A stretch of DNA of 64,000 bases, taken from assembly GCA_029204225.1 (NCBI GenBank), contig CM055092.1, forward strand, positions 20,859,669-20,923,668. Direction: 5' to 3'. The position numbers and the translations under genes were made by a program. Shown piece by piece: positions 24,867-35,700 of the stretch. This stretch comes from Diphasiastrum complanatum. Taxonomy: Eukaryota; Streptophyta; Lycopodiopsida; Lycopodiales; Lycopodiaceae. Below the pieces are notes generated by a model. That model was given only the letters and a program-made list of their open reading frames with translations. It ran no database searches and was not told the origin of the DNA. Within the stretch, counting starts at the first letter, position 1, and every line of letters starts with the position of its first letter.

Positions 24867-25178
24867 TCATGATTCCTCTTTTATCACTCTTAGTCTTCCA
24901 CTCAGCATTTTTTGCCTTATATAGGGGTTTACGTTCACGAAGCAGGCTGGTGGTGGCTGGTTGTCAATACCTAATCTTTTCATATCACGGTCAAGTTTTC
25001 TGACACTCTTCGATGGTTTCATACCTAGATCTGTGAAGGTGATCGGAGCTTTTTCCTTCAGAGATTCTCCCGATGGGAAATCCGAAGTAATTGGCTCTTT
25101 TTCCTTGGCGTTCATTGGCAATTCTGATCGTGGATCAGGGATCGGATCTTTTACCATCTTTATGCTATTGTCCCACAA
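24867..25178 (-). pseudogene. Gypsy relic: protease-RT spacer
   Basis: A 103-codon minus frame, hydrophilic, with an SVRKLDRDMKRLGI segment like the spacer that precedes RT in Tat/Athila-like gypsy pol. It is separated from the RT by stops. Assignment rests mainly on position. Confidence 0.5.
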
Positions 25179-25214
25179 CGAGCTTTCTAGCTTATAAAGA
25201 GCCTCGTCCTTAGC

Positions 25215-26000
25215 TAGGTCGTGATGCCTATTTTAGACCATAAATGCATCTCTGCAACCGGCAGACATATTGTCGATTGTCGAGGTCTTCAAATCCTTCA
25301 GGCTGCTTCATGAAGATTTCTTCCCCTAAATCTCCGTGGAGAAAGGCTGTCTTTACATCAATCTGGTGAATTTCAAGATTGTGTTGTGTAGCATATGCAA
25401 GGAGCAGTCGAATGCTTGCCATCTTGACCATTGGTGAATATGTGTCGAAATAGTCGACTCTGTACCTTTGTGTGTAGACCTTTGCGACAAGCCTTGCTTT
25501 GTAACGTCCAACAGTGCCATCTGATTTCATCTTTCTTTTGTAGACCCATTTGCAGTTGACGATCTTTTTATTTTTGGGCAGTGGCTCTAGTGTCCATGCC
25601 TTGTTTTGTCTCATTGATTCGATTTTCTCTGACATTGTCTGCTTCCAGAGTTGTCTCTCTGGACTCTGGATAGCTTCTAGATATGTAGTTGGCTCTTTAG
25701 TGAAGCTGCAATACTCGAATTATGTGTCTTCGCTCCACTGAAGATTGTCAGCATATCGATCTGGAGGACTTCTTTGTCTTGTTGACCTTCTAGGTTCGTT
25801 TCATCGCTGCTCGAATGTTTTTGATTTGTGGGGTTGATCTTCGTCTTCCTGCTGCTCTGGAGTCTGGGGCTCAACATTCTGATTTGATGCTTGTCCTCGA
25901 TCTCCCTCTTGAATTGGCAGCAGTGTGAAGATCTCATGGCCTTTTTCATCCTTCAGTCCAGGAAATTGGACTCATCGTAATCTTTTGGGTTCCACCTCTT
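25215..26000 (-). mobile_element. Copia RT N-terminal fragment inserted in the gypsy relic
   Basis: Minus-strand 25635-25228 encodes a copia RT start: WTLEPLPKNKK, then CKWVYKRK, YKARLVAK.YTQR, DYFDTYSP, HQIDVKTAFLHGDL and a CRLQRCIYGLK end. 25949-25640 holds the preceding Ser-rich linker and a frameshifted start of the RT domain. The YVDD block and RNase H are absent. It splits the gypsy protease from its RT. Both ends are abrupt and no LTR is seen, so it came in by truncated insertion or recombination. Confidence 0.85.
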
Positions 26001-26161
26001 ACATGATAATAGGAGGCCTCTTTATTAAAAACATAACTCAAGTTGAGAGAGTCTAGATTACTAGCTCCCACATGGTTTTCCATCTTTTGGGAATTACCAT
26101 GGGCTCACGAAATATACATTTAGCGTATCACTAGTAATCATTTTGCTCTCAGACTCGACTC

Positions 26162-26599
26162 TCAATTCAATCTCCACTGGAAACCCTTTTTGTTGATGAG
26201 GTACTGCATCGACACCTCCGGGGCATGGCATCGGCTAACACTATAGGATTGTGGAGAATCAGGCAAGTCCAGGACTACAAAATCTAGCATGAAACAACTT
26301 CCGACTACCTTGGTATGCACATCATTGGCTATGCCTAAGGGCTTCACGCTAGACTGGTCAGCGAGTCTGATTGTAAAAGGAGCGCTTACCATGCGAGTAA
26401 GACTCCATTTGTGATAAAGCTTGGAGGAAATGATGTTTACTCCGGATCCTCCATTGACTATGTCTGATTCTTTCAAAAATCCACGATGCGTGATCGGGAT
26501 GGTCACATGTTTGGCATCCTTCTCCCATCCCACCCCTACTTGGTGGACTGGTTGCGATCTCTCTACTTCTTCATCTGGCACCAGATTTGTAGGGTGCAC
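26162..26599 (-). pseudogene. Gypsy relic: aspartic protease
   Basis: It contains IVNGGSGVNIIS, the plant gypsy protease motif normally written (I/V)DGGSGVNIIS, so the catalytic Asp is Asn here. Downstream are the FTIRLADQS flap-like strand and the LDFVVLDLP strand. The protease would mature the polyprotein; with Asp lost it should be inactive. Downstream (25.2-26.0 kb) the reading is interrupted by copia sequence. Confidence 0.75.
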
Positions 26600-27201
26600 T
26601 TCTGGTTTTTCACTGCTTGGGCATCTATATAAGTCTTCAATCCTTCCCAGAGGGTCGGATGCGTCTTGAGCAAGGTGCCTAAGGGCATTCTAACATCACT
26701 TCTCAGCAGATCGACTAGGACAATGGTGTGGTCTTTTGCCTCTTCCTTGCTATGGAAAGGGACTTCGAAACCAGAATGCTCGTTTGCATTTTGTCCGGTC
26801 TCACGGATGAACTGCAATAACCTAGGATTCACTAGGGAGCGAGGGGAAGCGGTGGGTTGTTGATCGTTAGCGCCGTCAACCTGATGTTGCTCATGCTCTC
26901 GGGCTGCTTCTCTAGCCTGATCTAGGGCTTGGGCTTCTTTCACCCACTCCTTCGTTCTCCTGAAGTTACCTTGCTCAACTGTGGGGTTAGATTACTCTCC
27001 TACGTATAAAGAACCTGAAGGTCCACTAGCAGGACCTGTGGTAGCAGACTTGGATGGCTCTTTTTCTTTTCTCTTTTGGGCTCTCGTCTGGATGAATATT
27101 GGCATCGTAGATGCCTTGGGCTCTCCTACCACACTCATCAAATGCAGAGGGTCAGAGGCTTCTCCTTGTTTCTCCTGTCTATTTGGAATCATCCACCTCA
27201 A
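26563..27201 (-). pseudogene. Gypsy relic: gag-protease spacer region
   Basis: Two frames. The first (27201-26992) includes an IQTRAQKRKEKEP segment, like the conserved TRAQ linker of gypsy gag-pol. The second (26943-26563) has a helical KEAQALDQAREAAREHEQ segment and a stretch ending in a KTYIDAQAV-like sequence. No CCHC knuckle remains. It is non-functional because of the stop between the frames. Confidence 0.6.
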
Positions 27202-27239
27202 CTCTCAAGTAGCTTCAATACCCTTGGATTTCAGTTAAT

Positions 27240-28140
27240 TGTATCATCACCCAAATCTCAAATTGTTGCAACGATAATAAGTAGTACATGCTTGAGTGGG
27301 AACCTAGAAGTTCATCACTCTGACATTAGTTACGAAAGTTCAAATTGAGTAGTTAATCATAGATGACACACCCCCACCAATTTTAGAAGAATGGATTGAA
27401 ATTGAGAAATTCGCATTATGTTGATGTGAAATTCGCATTACGTTGAATAGGAAGCCTATGTAAAATCCTCTGACGCGGATCTCGAAGTCCAAGAAAATGA
27501 TAATCTGAACCTTGGGCCCATTGTCTAGAAAAATATGATGTGATATGCATCATTGAAGTGATGGAATTCATGATGGTGAATTTATATGGAATTAGTAGTG
27601 ACTCATAAGTCAATGGTAGGTGTGGCCCAATTAGGCTACTAATGTATCTCAATGAGGTGTCTTAAATCACTCCTAGTTGGGGTAGAGCCTTGGAGGGCAT
27701 AAGTATATCCACAAGCCTCATTTGTGAGTTATTGCTAATGGTCCATAGCTTGGGAGCTAGATCCATTCTTTATGTGTACATTGAAACCAGCAGTTGGAAA
27801 TCTTGAAAGTGGTATTAACTCTCAAGCTAAGCAAGTCATTTAACATCTTGACAATACATCTGTGATTCTTAAATGAGATCAATGAGCACAATGTGAGAGG
27901 TTGGCCTCAAATAGACAATGATATCAACCTCTGATCTCATAGTACAACAGTCATCAACACGTAAAGTACTCCGTCTCTACACATCCATAGCACACACAAA
28001 TGACATATCCAACCCTTGGCGGGAATCCCATGAAATGTGTCAGCCTCAACTTCATGGTGGTGTGAGAACACCCTCAACTGATCCACAATGTATATTGTAA
28101 GTTGTGTGACATCTCAATTAAATTTGACGAGCGTGTCAAA
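27240..28140. other. Gene-free stretch
   Basis: No coding motif on either strand. A short direct repeat (TGAAATTCGCATTA, near 27406 and 27421) is present. Confidence 0.4.
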
Positions 28141-28151
28141 ATGAGAGAGAG

Positions 28152-28191
<40 letters not shown>
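28141..28191. repeat. (GA)n microsatellite, one interruption
   Basis: About 48 bp of GA with a GC interruption at 28153-28154. Confidence 0.95.
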
Positions 28192-28192
<1 letters not shown>

Positions 28193-28466
28193 ATCTTGAC
28201 ATCAAAATGATGATATTGTGAGTTTGAGGCTTACGAAAATCTGTGCACAACAGCATAGCATATGTACAAAAAATATAGAAAAGTCTTGACAATGATGTCA
28301 TTTAAAAAATGCTATAGTAACAATAAGACTTCAATTGTTGTTAACATAATGGTTAGAAGATTCATCATGTATTTGTACACGTTATCAAATGGAAATGATG
28401 TTCCACCAAAGGGTGAGACGGTGACTTAAGTGCAAGTTGGTTTGTGTGCGTGTTCGTGCGCGCGCG

Positions 28467-28469
<3 letters not shown>

Positions 28470-28555
<86 letters not shown>
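28470..28555. repeat. (GA)43 microsatellite
   Basis: 86 bp of uninterrupted GA, preceded by a (GC/GT)n stretch at 28443-28469. Confidence 0.97.
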
Positions 28556-28558
<3 letters not shown>

Positions 28559-28559
28559 A

Positions 28560-29351
28560 ATCTGTAATTCCATGCTTGTGAGTCTTGACAGCAAAGCAAT
28601 TCTCTTAGAAATTTCAGACTGCCAAAAGCTTTTTTTACTTTGAACATAGTTGCATATATGAACAAAGCAGCAAGTAAGAACACAAGTTTGACAACCATTT
28701 GTCATCCATATAAGTAATAGAACTTAGCAATGGTTACTTTGATGGTTACAAAAAAGCTCTTGGGTATTTCTCAAAAACTAGCAGTCCATAACTATTTCCT
28801 CCGTCACAGAGAGCAAGTGACTTGAGTGTAGCAGTAAGCAATACGACTCAATCGAAGAGTTTGTTCTTGACTTTGGCAAGAAGAAAATATAATGGAAATT
28901 TTACACGTCCAAGGCTTTTATATTTGTGCAATTAAGCAATGCAACCTTAAAGCAAGGCCTTAAAACCCATTTGTAAATCTAAATCCACAAGAAGAGACGG
29001 GACTAATGCTCCAAAGAATGTGAGAAAAGATTAATGGTAGTTGAGCTGGACCGAGCCCCTTCTACTCTGCTCTTCCTGTACAGAATGTCATCGGCTCATC
29101 TCACACACTCAAGGACATCAAGATGATCATCTTTTTCTGAGCCAAATGCATCAAGGAAAGGATGTCGCCTCCTTTGGAGATTTAGAGCTTCCAGATGTCC
29201 ACAAACAATCTGATTCTTGGCTATTGATAAAGATGGAAACCACCCAACAACAATGCACTCTCACACAAATGAATTCCTAGAAGATTTGCAAAACTGAAGA
29301 GTCTGATATGTTCACTATACAAGTTGGTGGTAGAAAAAACATGGGAGTTCC
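28560..29351. other. 3-prime flank of SWAP70 homologue
   Basis: No gene is recognised. The 3-prime UTR and poly(A) site of the minus-strand gene should lie just below 29352. Confidence 0.45.
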
Positions 29352-29706
29352 TTATATTTCATTTGTGTCCATTTCTCGTAAATTCATACTCGCAGAATCA
29401 GATCTATCAGTGTGGGTATCTCCAGATATAAGACAAGATACATCTGGTATCTCTGACGCCAAAACGTCACGCTCCTTGCCAACACACACCGTGGAGCATG
29501 TAGGAATATTTTCTCCATTTATCAGTACTGCAGGCTCTATCGAAATTAAGGTAGGAAATTCATCTGAAGCTTCTGCACTTTCTGTAATTGTTGATGCTGG
29601 TAAGATAACTTCAACCAGATTTTTTGTTGTAATTTCTTGCTCTGGGTGGAGGTGAGAACTGCTTCCACTAGTTAGTGACTCCGATGTGGTTTCCAAAACA
29701 GTAACC
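29352..29706 (-). CDS. SWAP70: SWAP70-like exon 10 (C-terminal tail)
   Basis: 355 nt ending in TAA at 29352. The acceptor is TTTCAG. The tail is Ser/Thr/Glu-rich without fixed motifs, as in the family, so assignment rests on phase and position. Confidence 0.8.
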
Positions 29707-32700
29707 CTGAAATACCCATATCCAAGATCATTAGGTGAAAATTGGATGTTACAAAAACATTCAAAAGAGCTGCCTCTTCTACAAACAAGACAGGATATCC
29801 AGTACGCAGAAAATACTTGCAGTCAACAAAACAGCGTAAATAAGCTATTTTCTTGAAAGAATTAGTGGACAGGAAAGTACCTCGACCTAAAGGTCATATC
29901 TACTATATTCAGTTTATTGTACTTCTGCACTTAGCCTTGAGATGTTTCAGGAAGCACGTCCTATCTCCAGAAAAACATCACATTCAAATATAATTGCTAT
30001 TCCATTAACTTTCTGCGTGGCTAACAAAGCAAAACATGCCTAAATTTGTCAAGTCTCTTGTTTGCTGAATTTACTTTTCAGAAAAAAGTTACTTGGTGAC
30101 ATTCAGCTTTTGAGAACCATTCCAAAACTGAAGCCACAACCCACATGTATGTAGATTTTTCCTTGGTCCTACTACCATAGAACCAGTACAATCACGTCAG
30201 AACTATGCTGGATACTGTGGAAGGGCAAAACCTAATTTTTGGCAGACCTAAAACAGAACCTCTCTTTGAGGTTAAAAGGCGATTCTGTTTTCATTTCTGA
30301 AAAGCAGTGCTTGCAGACTATGAACTTGGAATTTCTGCAAGGTAGCAAAAATGATTTCAAATATTGGCATGTTCAAAAAAATTTCAACTCTTTCAAGCTT
30401 CTGTCAAATTCAGAAGTTTTCCTGCAATGTTCCAGATTGACAGCTTTGTTTTGCTTCTGTATGGATCACAAGCTGTTAGGATACAAGCTTTCCAATGGGT
30501 GTCAATGCTGTCTCAGCCATTATAAAGAGCATTTGCTTGCATTATGACGATAATCCCCAATAGTTTTTTGGGAGAACTGAGTGAACAAACATAGAATACA
30601 CCACAACATCGATGTAAACACTCTTACAAATCCACATATTATTCCCCAACAATTGGAATTTAAACAATGCATGTCTGACAGAGTATTTGGCAAAAAATTT
30701 CAGTCCACATTAAAGTGAATCCTCGAGGCATTCTCATCCTACTTTGCATAGAAAACATTGGAGAGCTCAGGCATTCTTTGCGGAAAACCTTAAGCTTGTG
30801 TTCCTTTTGCAGCAGAACAAATGCCTAATCCTTGCACACATGAAGAATTTACTCCTGCATGTCAGCTCCATGCTCACACTCACAATGGACTACTTGGTAA
30901 TAGTTTGTATACAATGCATTGGAGAGTTCAGTCATCCTTTGGCCAATAAGCTCATATTTCTCTTGAGCATATGAAATGCCTTAATCCTTGCACAAATGAA
31001 CTTACTGCCTGCATTTCAAATTCATGCTCACACTAATGCTAAAATTTAAGTAATTTCCTTGTGCAGGCAATGCATAGCAAGATCTAACTTAATTTTCCAG
31101 GTTTCATTCGATAGCAAACACTAGATTCATTAGACAGCTACCTTTACCACATCTTCACAAATGATTTATTTCTGATTCTCCTTCGGCTAGTAATATTTAG
31201 TAGCTGTATCATGCCATTAAGCTTCGCTATTAGTTAAATTACAAAAATCTGTTCATCAAAAGGTGTTCATCTATAAAGGAAGGGTAGATTGAAGTAATGT
31301 AAGCATAACTGGAACTCTACATACACAGAAATTTGCGACTAAAACTAATCTGCCACCTCACCTTCCATCTTCTGCTTTCAGATTCCTTTCTTCTGGCATA
31401 TGCCTGTCTTCAGAAGCAACAGGAGCTGATCTTGCCTCTCTGAATGCCTTGACTTTTTCTTCTCCATCTGCTATAGCCTGTTTTGCACTTTCCTCTGCTC
31501 TCAAAACTGCAGCTTCCATGAGTATAACCTGCTCCCTTGCCTTAGCAAGTTCCTTCTGCCACCGTTGTGCCTCCAGCAAAGCTTCATCTCTAGCCTTTGT
31601 TGCTACTACAAGTCTCTCAGTTGCAGCTGTCAACTGCACACAGGATCATAATTGACTAATATGAGTTGCCATATGCACCAAAATGAACTATGACAGTCAA
31701 CTCATTTCAGTTAATAATCCTGTTGCTTCATAGAGTCCTCAATCTATATCCAATTTCTATCTTGATTAAGTTGTGATATGCATATTTTTTAAGTAGTCCA
31801 GTTGCAATTCTAAAATGTATTTCTCATCTGAAATTCTTGTTGTGACATTACCTTAAAAAAAATAGCATGTGTGAAATGATTATGTTTGCTTTCTCGCATT
31901 CTTGTGTTCTGAGTCAAGAAGAACTTTATTACCACAAGATAGATTTGTTAACTTTAAACTCAGCTGTTTCTCTTACATTTAACTCAGAAGAGCTCTGAAA
32001 CTTTCAGAGTCACTTTCAATGTGAGAAGCGAAGGTCTTCTTTCAGAGTTACAGCATCCAATGAGTTACCACAAACTTTTCTGTTACAGGTTAGAAAAACC
32101 AAATTACTTGGTGAAACCATGCAGCTGATTGGAGGTTCATCAGTGACTGACATGCTTACCCTCAATTCAGCTGAGCGTCAAATTATACAAGCTTCACTAT
32201 GCAAATGCAGGCTTTTCAGCACATATCCTCTGCCTTATTATTTTATGCTTCCATTATTGTCCTATAACCTTGTATTTTGCAAATTAAAAGCACCTTGCTT
32301 GTTTACCCAGGGAAACTTATCAAAGATTTGTTGAGAGAAGACTTACTTTAATAACAGTTGAGCGTTGCATTTGCTCGAGCTCCTTTCGAATATGCTCAAC
32401 CTCAGACTTTGCTGCTTTTCTTTCTTTGTCCATGGAACGGGTTGCAGAGGCTGCAGCACTTGCAGCATCAGCTGTTTCAGAAAGATGGCCTACCAATTCC
32501 TTAATTGTTAAATCTCGAGCTCTTAACTCTTTAGCTAGGTGATTCAACTCTTCGTCCTTTACTCTTAGCGTCTCCTGATAGAAAAACACCAACCAACGTT
32601 GAGATACAGACAGAAAGTGCTTCCTCAGATGTTACAGCTCTAAAAAGACATCAAAGGGCTTGTGGAGCAACAAGGCAACAGCGGTTTTTTTTTCATAAAG

Positions 32701-35700
32701 AAAACATCCATTCTTGATTTATGAGAGGCTTAGAAAAATAGGAAACTTGCAGGATATATAACGTATATTTACATTTAGTTCTTCACAAATGATTAAATAC
32801 ATTTAGTAATAGAAATAAATGTTATATAATATTTATGAAATATGCAGAAACCAGGTGCACAACCAACAAGGGGTAAAACTATCAGTCAGGTACAGGAGTA
32901 AGCACAATAATATGTATTTCAACAAGATATTCTGTAAGTATCGTCAAAAAACTTACCCACCAATTTTAGGCATGTTTTTTATTAAGCCGCAAACCCCATT
33001 CAGCAGCCCGCTTTATAAGATGCCAGCAGAAAAGTATTCACGCACTCCCTTTGTTGCTATAAAAACTTGACATGTACTACTTCATCTTATATGCCTCGTA
33101 GCATATGAGGAAACTCTTATAATACAAGAGAGGTTCTTATTGCGACGAGATCTGTGTCAAATAGTTCAGCAAAGCCATCCTAGTTCTCAGCTCCATATCA
33201 CATCCTTCTTCTCTAGGAGAAGACCGCGGCAGGATCCAGAGTCTGATAATGATGATAATGATGACACACGTTTTCATAGAGATCAGAGGCAGCGCATCAC
33301 TCAGAGCCATGTTGCAATTAGAGTTATCTGACCTATCATGAGGAGACACACTTCTCATCCTTCCAAACAACGTCAGAGGGTCCAAGATCTACCTATTGCA
33401 CATATCACATCTTTCTTCAGCATCAATGGGACATGATGATAGTGGTATATCATTTTCGCATTATTGTAGTTGCATACATTATAATCCACATCTCTTTCAG
33501 TTCAGTTCAGTATCGGTATGTTTGTTCTTTCATTACTAATCAGAGACTTTTCATACGCTCCCACTGATACCACATACTTGACATGTACTTTTTTTGTCTT
33601 ATATGCCTTTTGGCATAAAAAAGACATTAATAATCTCTCTCTCTCTCCCCCTCATAAATTGTTTTGTTCCTACAAGTGTACATGGCAAAAAGTCAGAATT
33701 TGCATATTCATATTTAAGTACGCAAGAACCATGCAGCTATGATATTTTCAAATACATGCTTATACTGACTACACTACTCTACAAACATCAATGCAAAACA
33801 AAAAGATGTACAGCATCAAAGAAATACAACATGCATCTGCAAGTGTACACTGAGAAGCTGAATTAAGTTTGTCAATGCTTTATGCTGAAACTATCTAGCA
33901 AAGACTAATATGGCTGAAAATAGTATCAACAGTCTCTTTTTTGCTATTTTTGTTAAGCTCATATCAAAAAACTGTTACAGAATACCCAAAGCCCCAACAA
34001 GTAAGCCACACAGGTGAAATAAGGCTTTAAGCAATCCCACATATACAATAGACTTGAGAGCTTGTAACTTTTGTGGACATATAACAAACATGCTGTCAAA
34101 AAGGGATGAACCCTGTGCACAAAATAAACAAGGAAGAATAATGGTTGCCCAAAAAATGTAAGACAAGAAATCGGAATCATTTCTGACAAGTTAAAGAATC
34201 TGGTCTACAATAGATGAAATGAGGAGAGCATTCAAAGTCGTGATAATCAAACCAACAGTATAATCAGCACATGCCCTCTTAAAGAGCATTGATTAAGTAC
34301 AAACAAGGAGAACACTCTTAATTTAAAAGCGTGCAGACATGATCAATCCTACGAATAATGAAGTCTTTCCACAAAAAGATGGAGAGGCCACGATATATTG
34401 AACAATTTTTAACTTGTGGCCAGACAAAGTCAAGTGAAGTATTGCCTGTAAAGGAAAAAGTAAATATGACTATAACATTTGAAGAATGAAACTATCGCAG
34501 TCTGTCACAACAGCTGGCCAGGTCCAAGGGCTTAGAGCGAAGGGGAAAAGTACACTATTCTGGTGAATAGAAAAGTTTCAACACATAACCAAAGATAGAG
34601 CTTAGCACAAGAATAGCAAATCATCACCGCCCGAACACATCTAACCATGAGAATTATCAACGTTTTAGCAAGCAAGCCACAAAATTTGGATGCAGACATG
34701 CACCAGTGCTCAAAAATAACCAAATGTACTGAGAAAGGAATGAAATCTGCATGTCAAATCACAAATTCTAAAACCAAAACTCTAGTATGACAGTATCTCA
34801 CACAGACTCCCTCTAAGCTTTTCCTTGATATTGCTGCAATAGTCTAATATACCTTCATGATAGCCAGATCTTCCACAATGTCAAAGCATTAACTCCAATG
34901 TTACATAGACCCTGTTTAAGCTTTTCTCTATATGGTCCTAATAGTCTTATATACCTTCATGACAGACAAATTATCTGAAATCTCAGCTGCTGGTTGAGAA
35001 TTGTGTGCATTCAATGCAGTCCTGAGCAACTTTTTCTGTTCTGCAGCAATTTCCTCCGCAGCTTCCCTGGCAGTTGCATTAGCAGCAGCAACCACCGCAG
35101 CTACTGTTCCTAGCGTGGCACTTCCATTACCACTTAATGAGTTTACAGCCTCCTTATGTGCTTTCAGAACCACTGCAGCAGCCCTGAAGCAAAATTTGGC
35201 CAGAAGATTGTTCAATATCGAAGTAAGAAAACGCCACAGGAGGCTAAGATACATGACTGAAAACAACTGTGAAAAGATCATCAGATAAAGAATGAGACCT
35301 TCCAGAAACAAATGAAGCAACCAAGTGTTTTTCTTCCTCCTTAAACCTGACATAATTGGGCATTGACTATAGAGGATATGGTACACAATCAGCATACATG
35401 TTCCTAAAACAGTACTTTTTAAACATGCTGCTTTTTTAGATATTAACCATGCATCTCTAATTTTTAGGCATAGAAACGTTAAAAGTCCCTAGTTCAGACT
35501 CCAAAGTATTGAAATGGTCATGTCTCATCATGTGCACTTTATGATGAGGAACACGTGGAAGTATTCAAAAAGTACAAATACCTTGGGAATTTGAGGTGGG
35601 ACTCTTGTGTGGACCAAAGTGATGGTCAGCAAGTATGCCCTGGAGACAACTCCACACATAAGGTGAGGGGCACAGGCACAGTTCCAGTGAAGTTGTCATC

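Larger units (their letters stand above)
22703..27205 (-). mobile_element. Ty3/gypsy element relic (Tat/Athila-like), truncated at both ends
   Basis: On the minus strand the order gag-like, protease, linker, RT, RNase H, integrase is preserved from 27205 down to 22703. It is broken by stops and frameshifts and by a copia fragment (about 25215-26000). No LTR, PBS or PPT is found at either side. The GGSGVNIIS protease motif and the TIEREALAMVYSV-type RNase H are typical of the plant Tat/Athila side of gypsy, not of chromoviruses. The domains are annotated separately. Confidence 0.85.

Noticed and set aside
29308-29655. 115-codon plus-strand frame
   Set aside because: It is the antisense of SWAP70 exon 10, which has splice and phase support on the minus strand.
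31358-32592. Coiled-coil exons as a separate kinesin- or myosin-like gene
   Set aside because: Phase-compatible neighbours with PH-domain exons and the [10 protein letters not shown] block identify them as SWAP70 exons.
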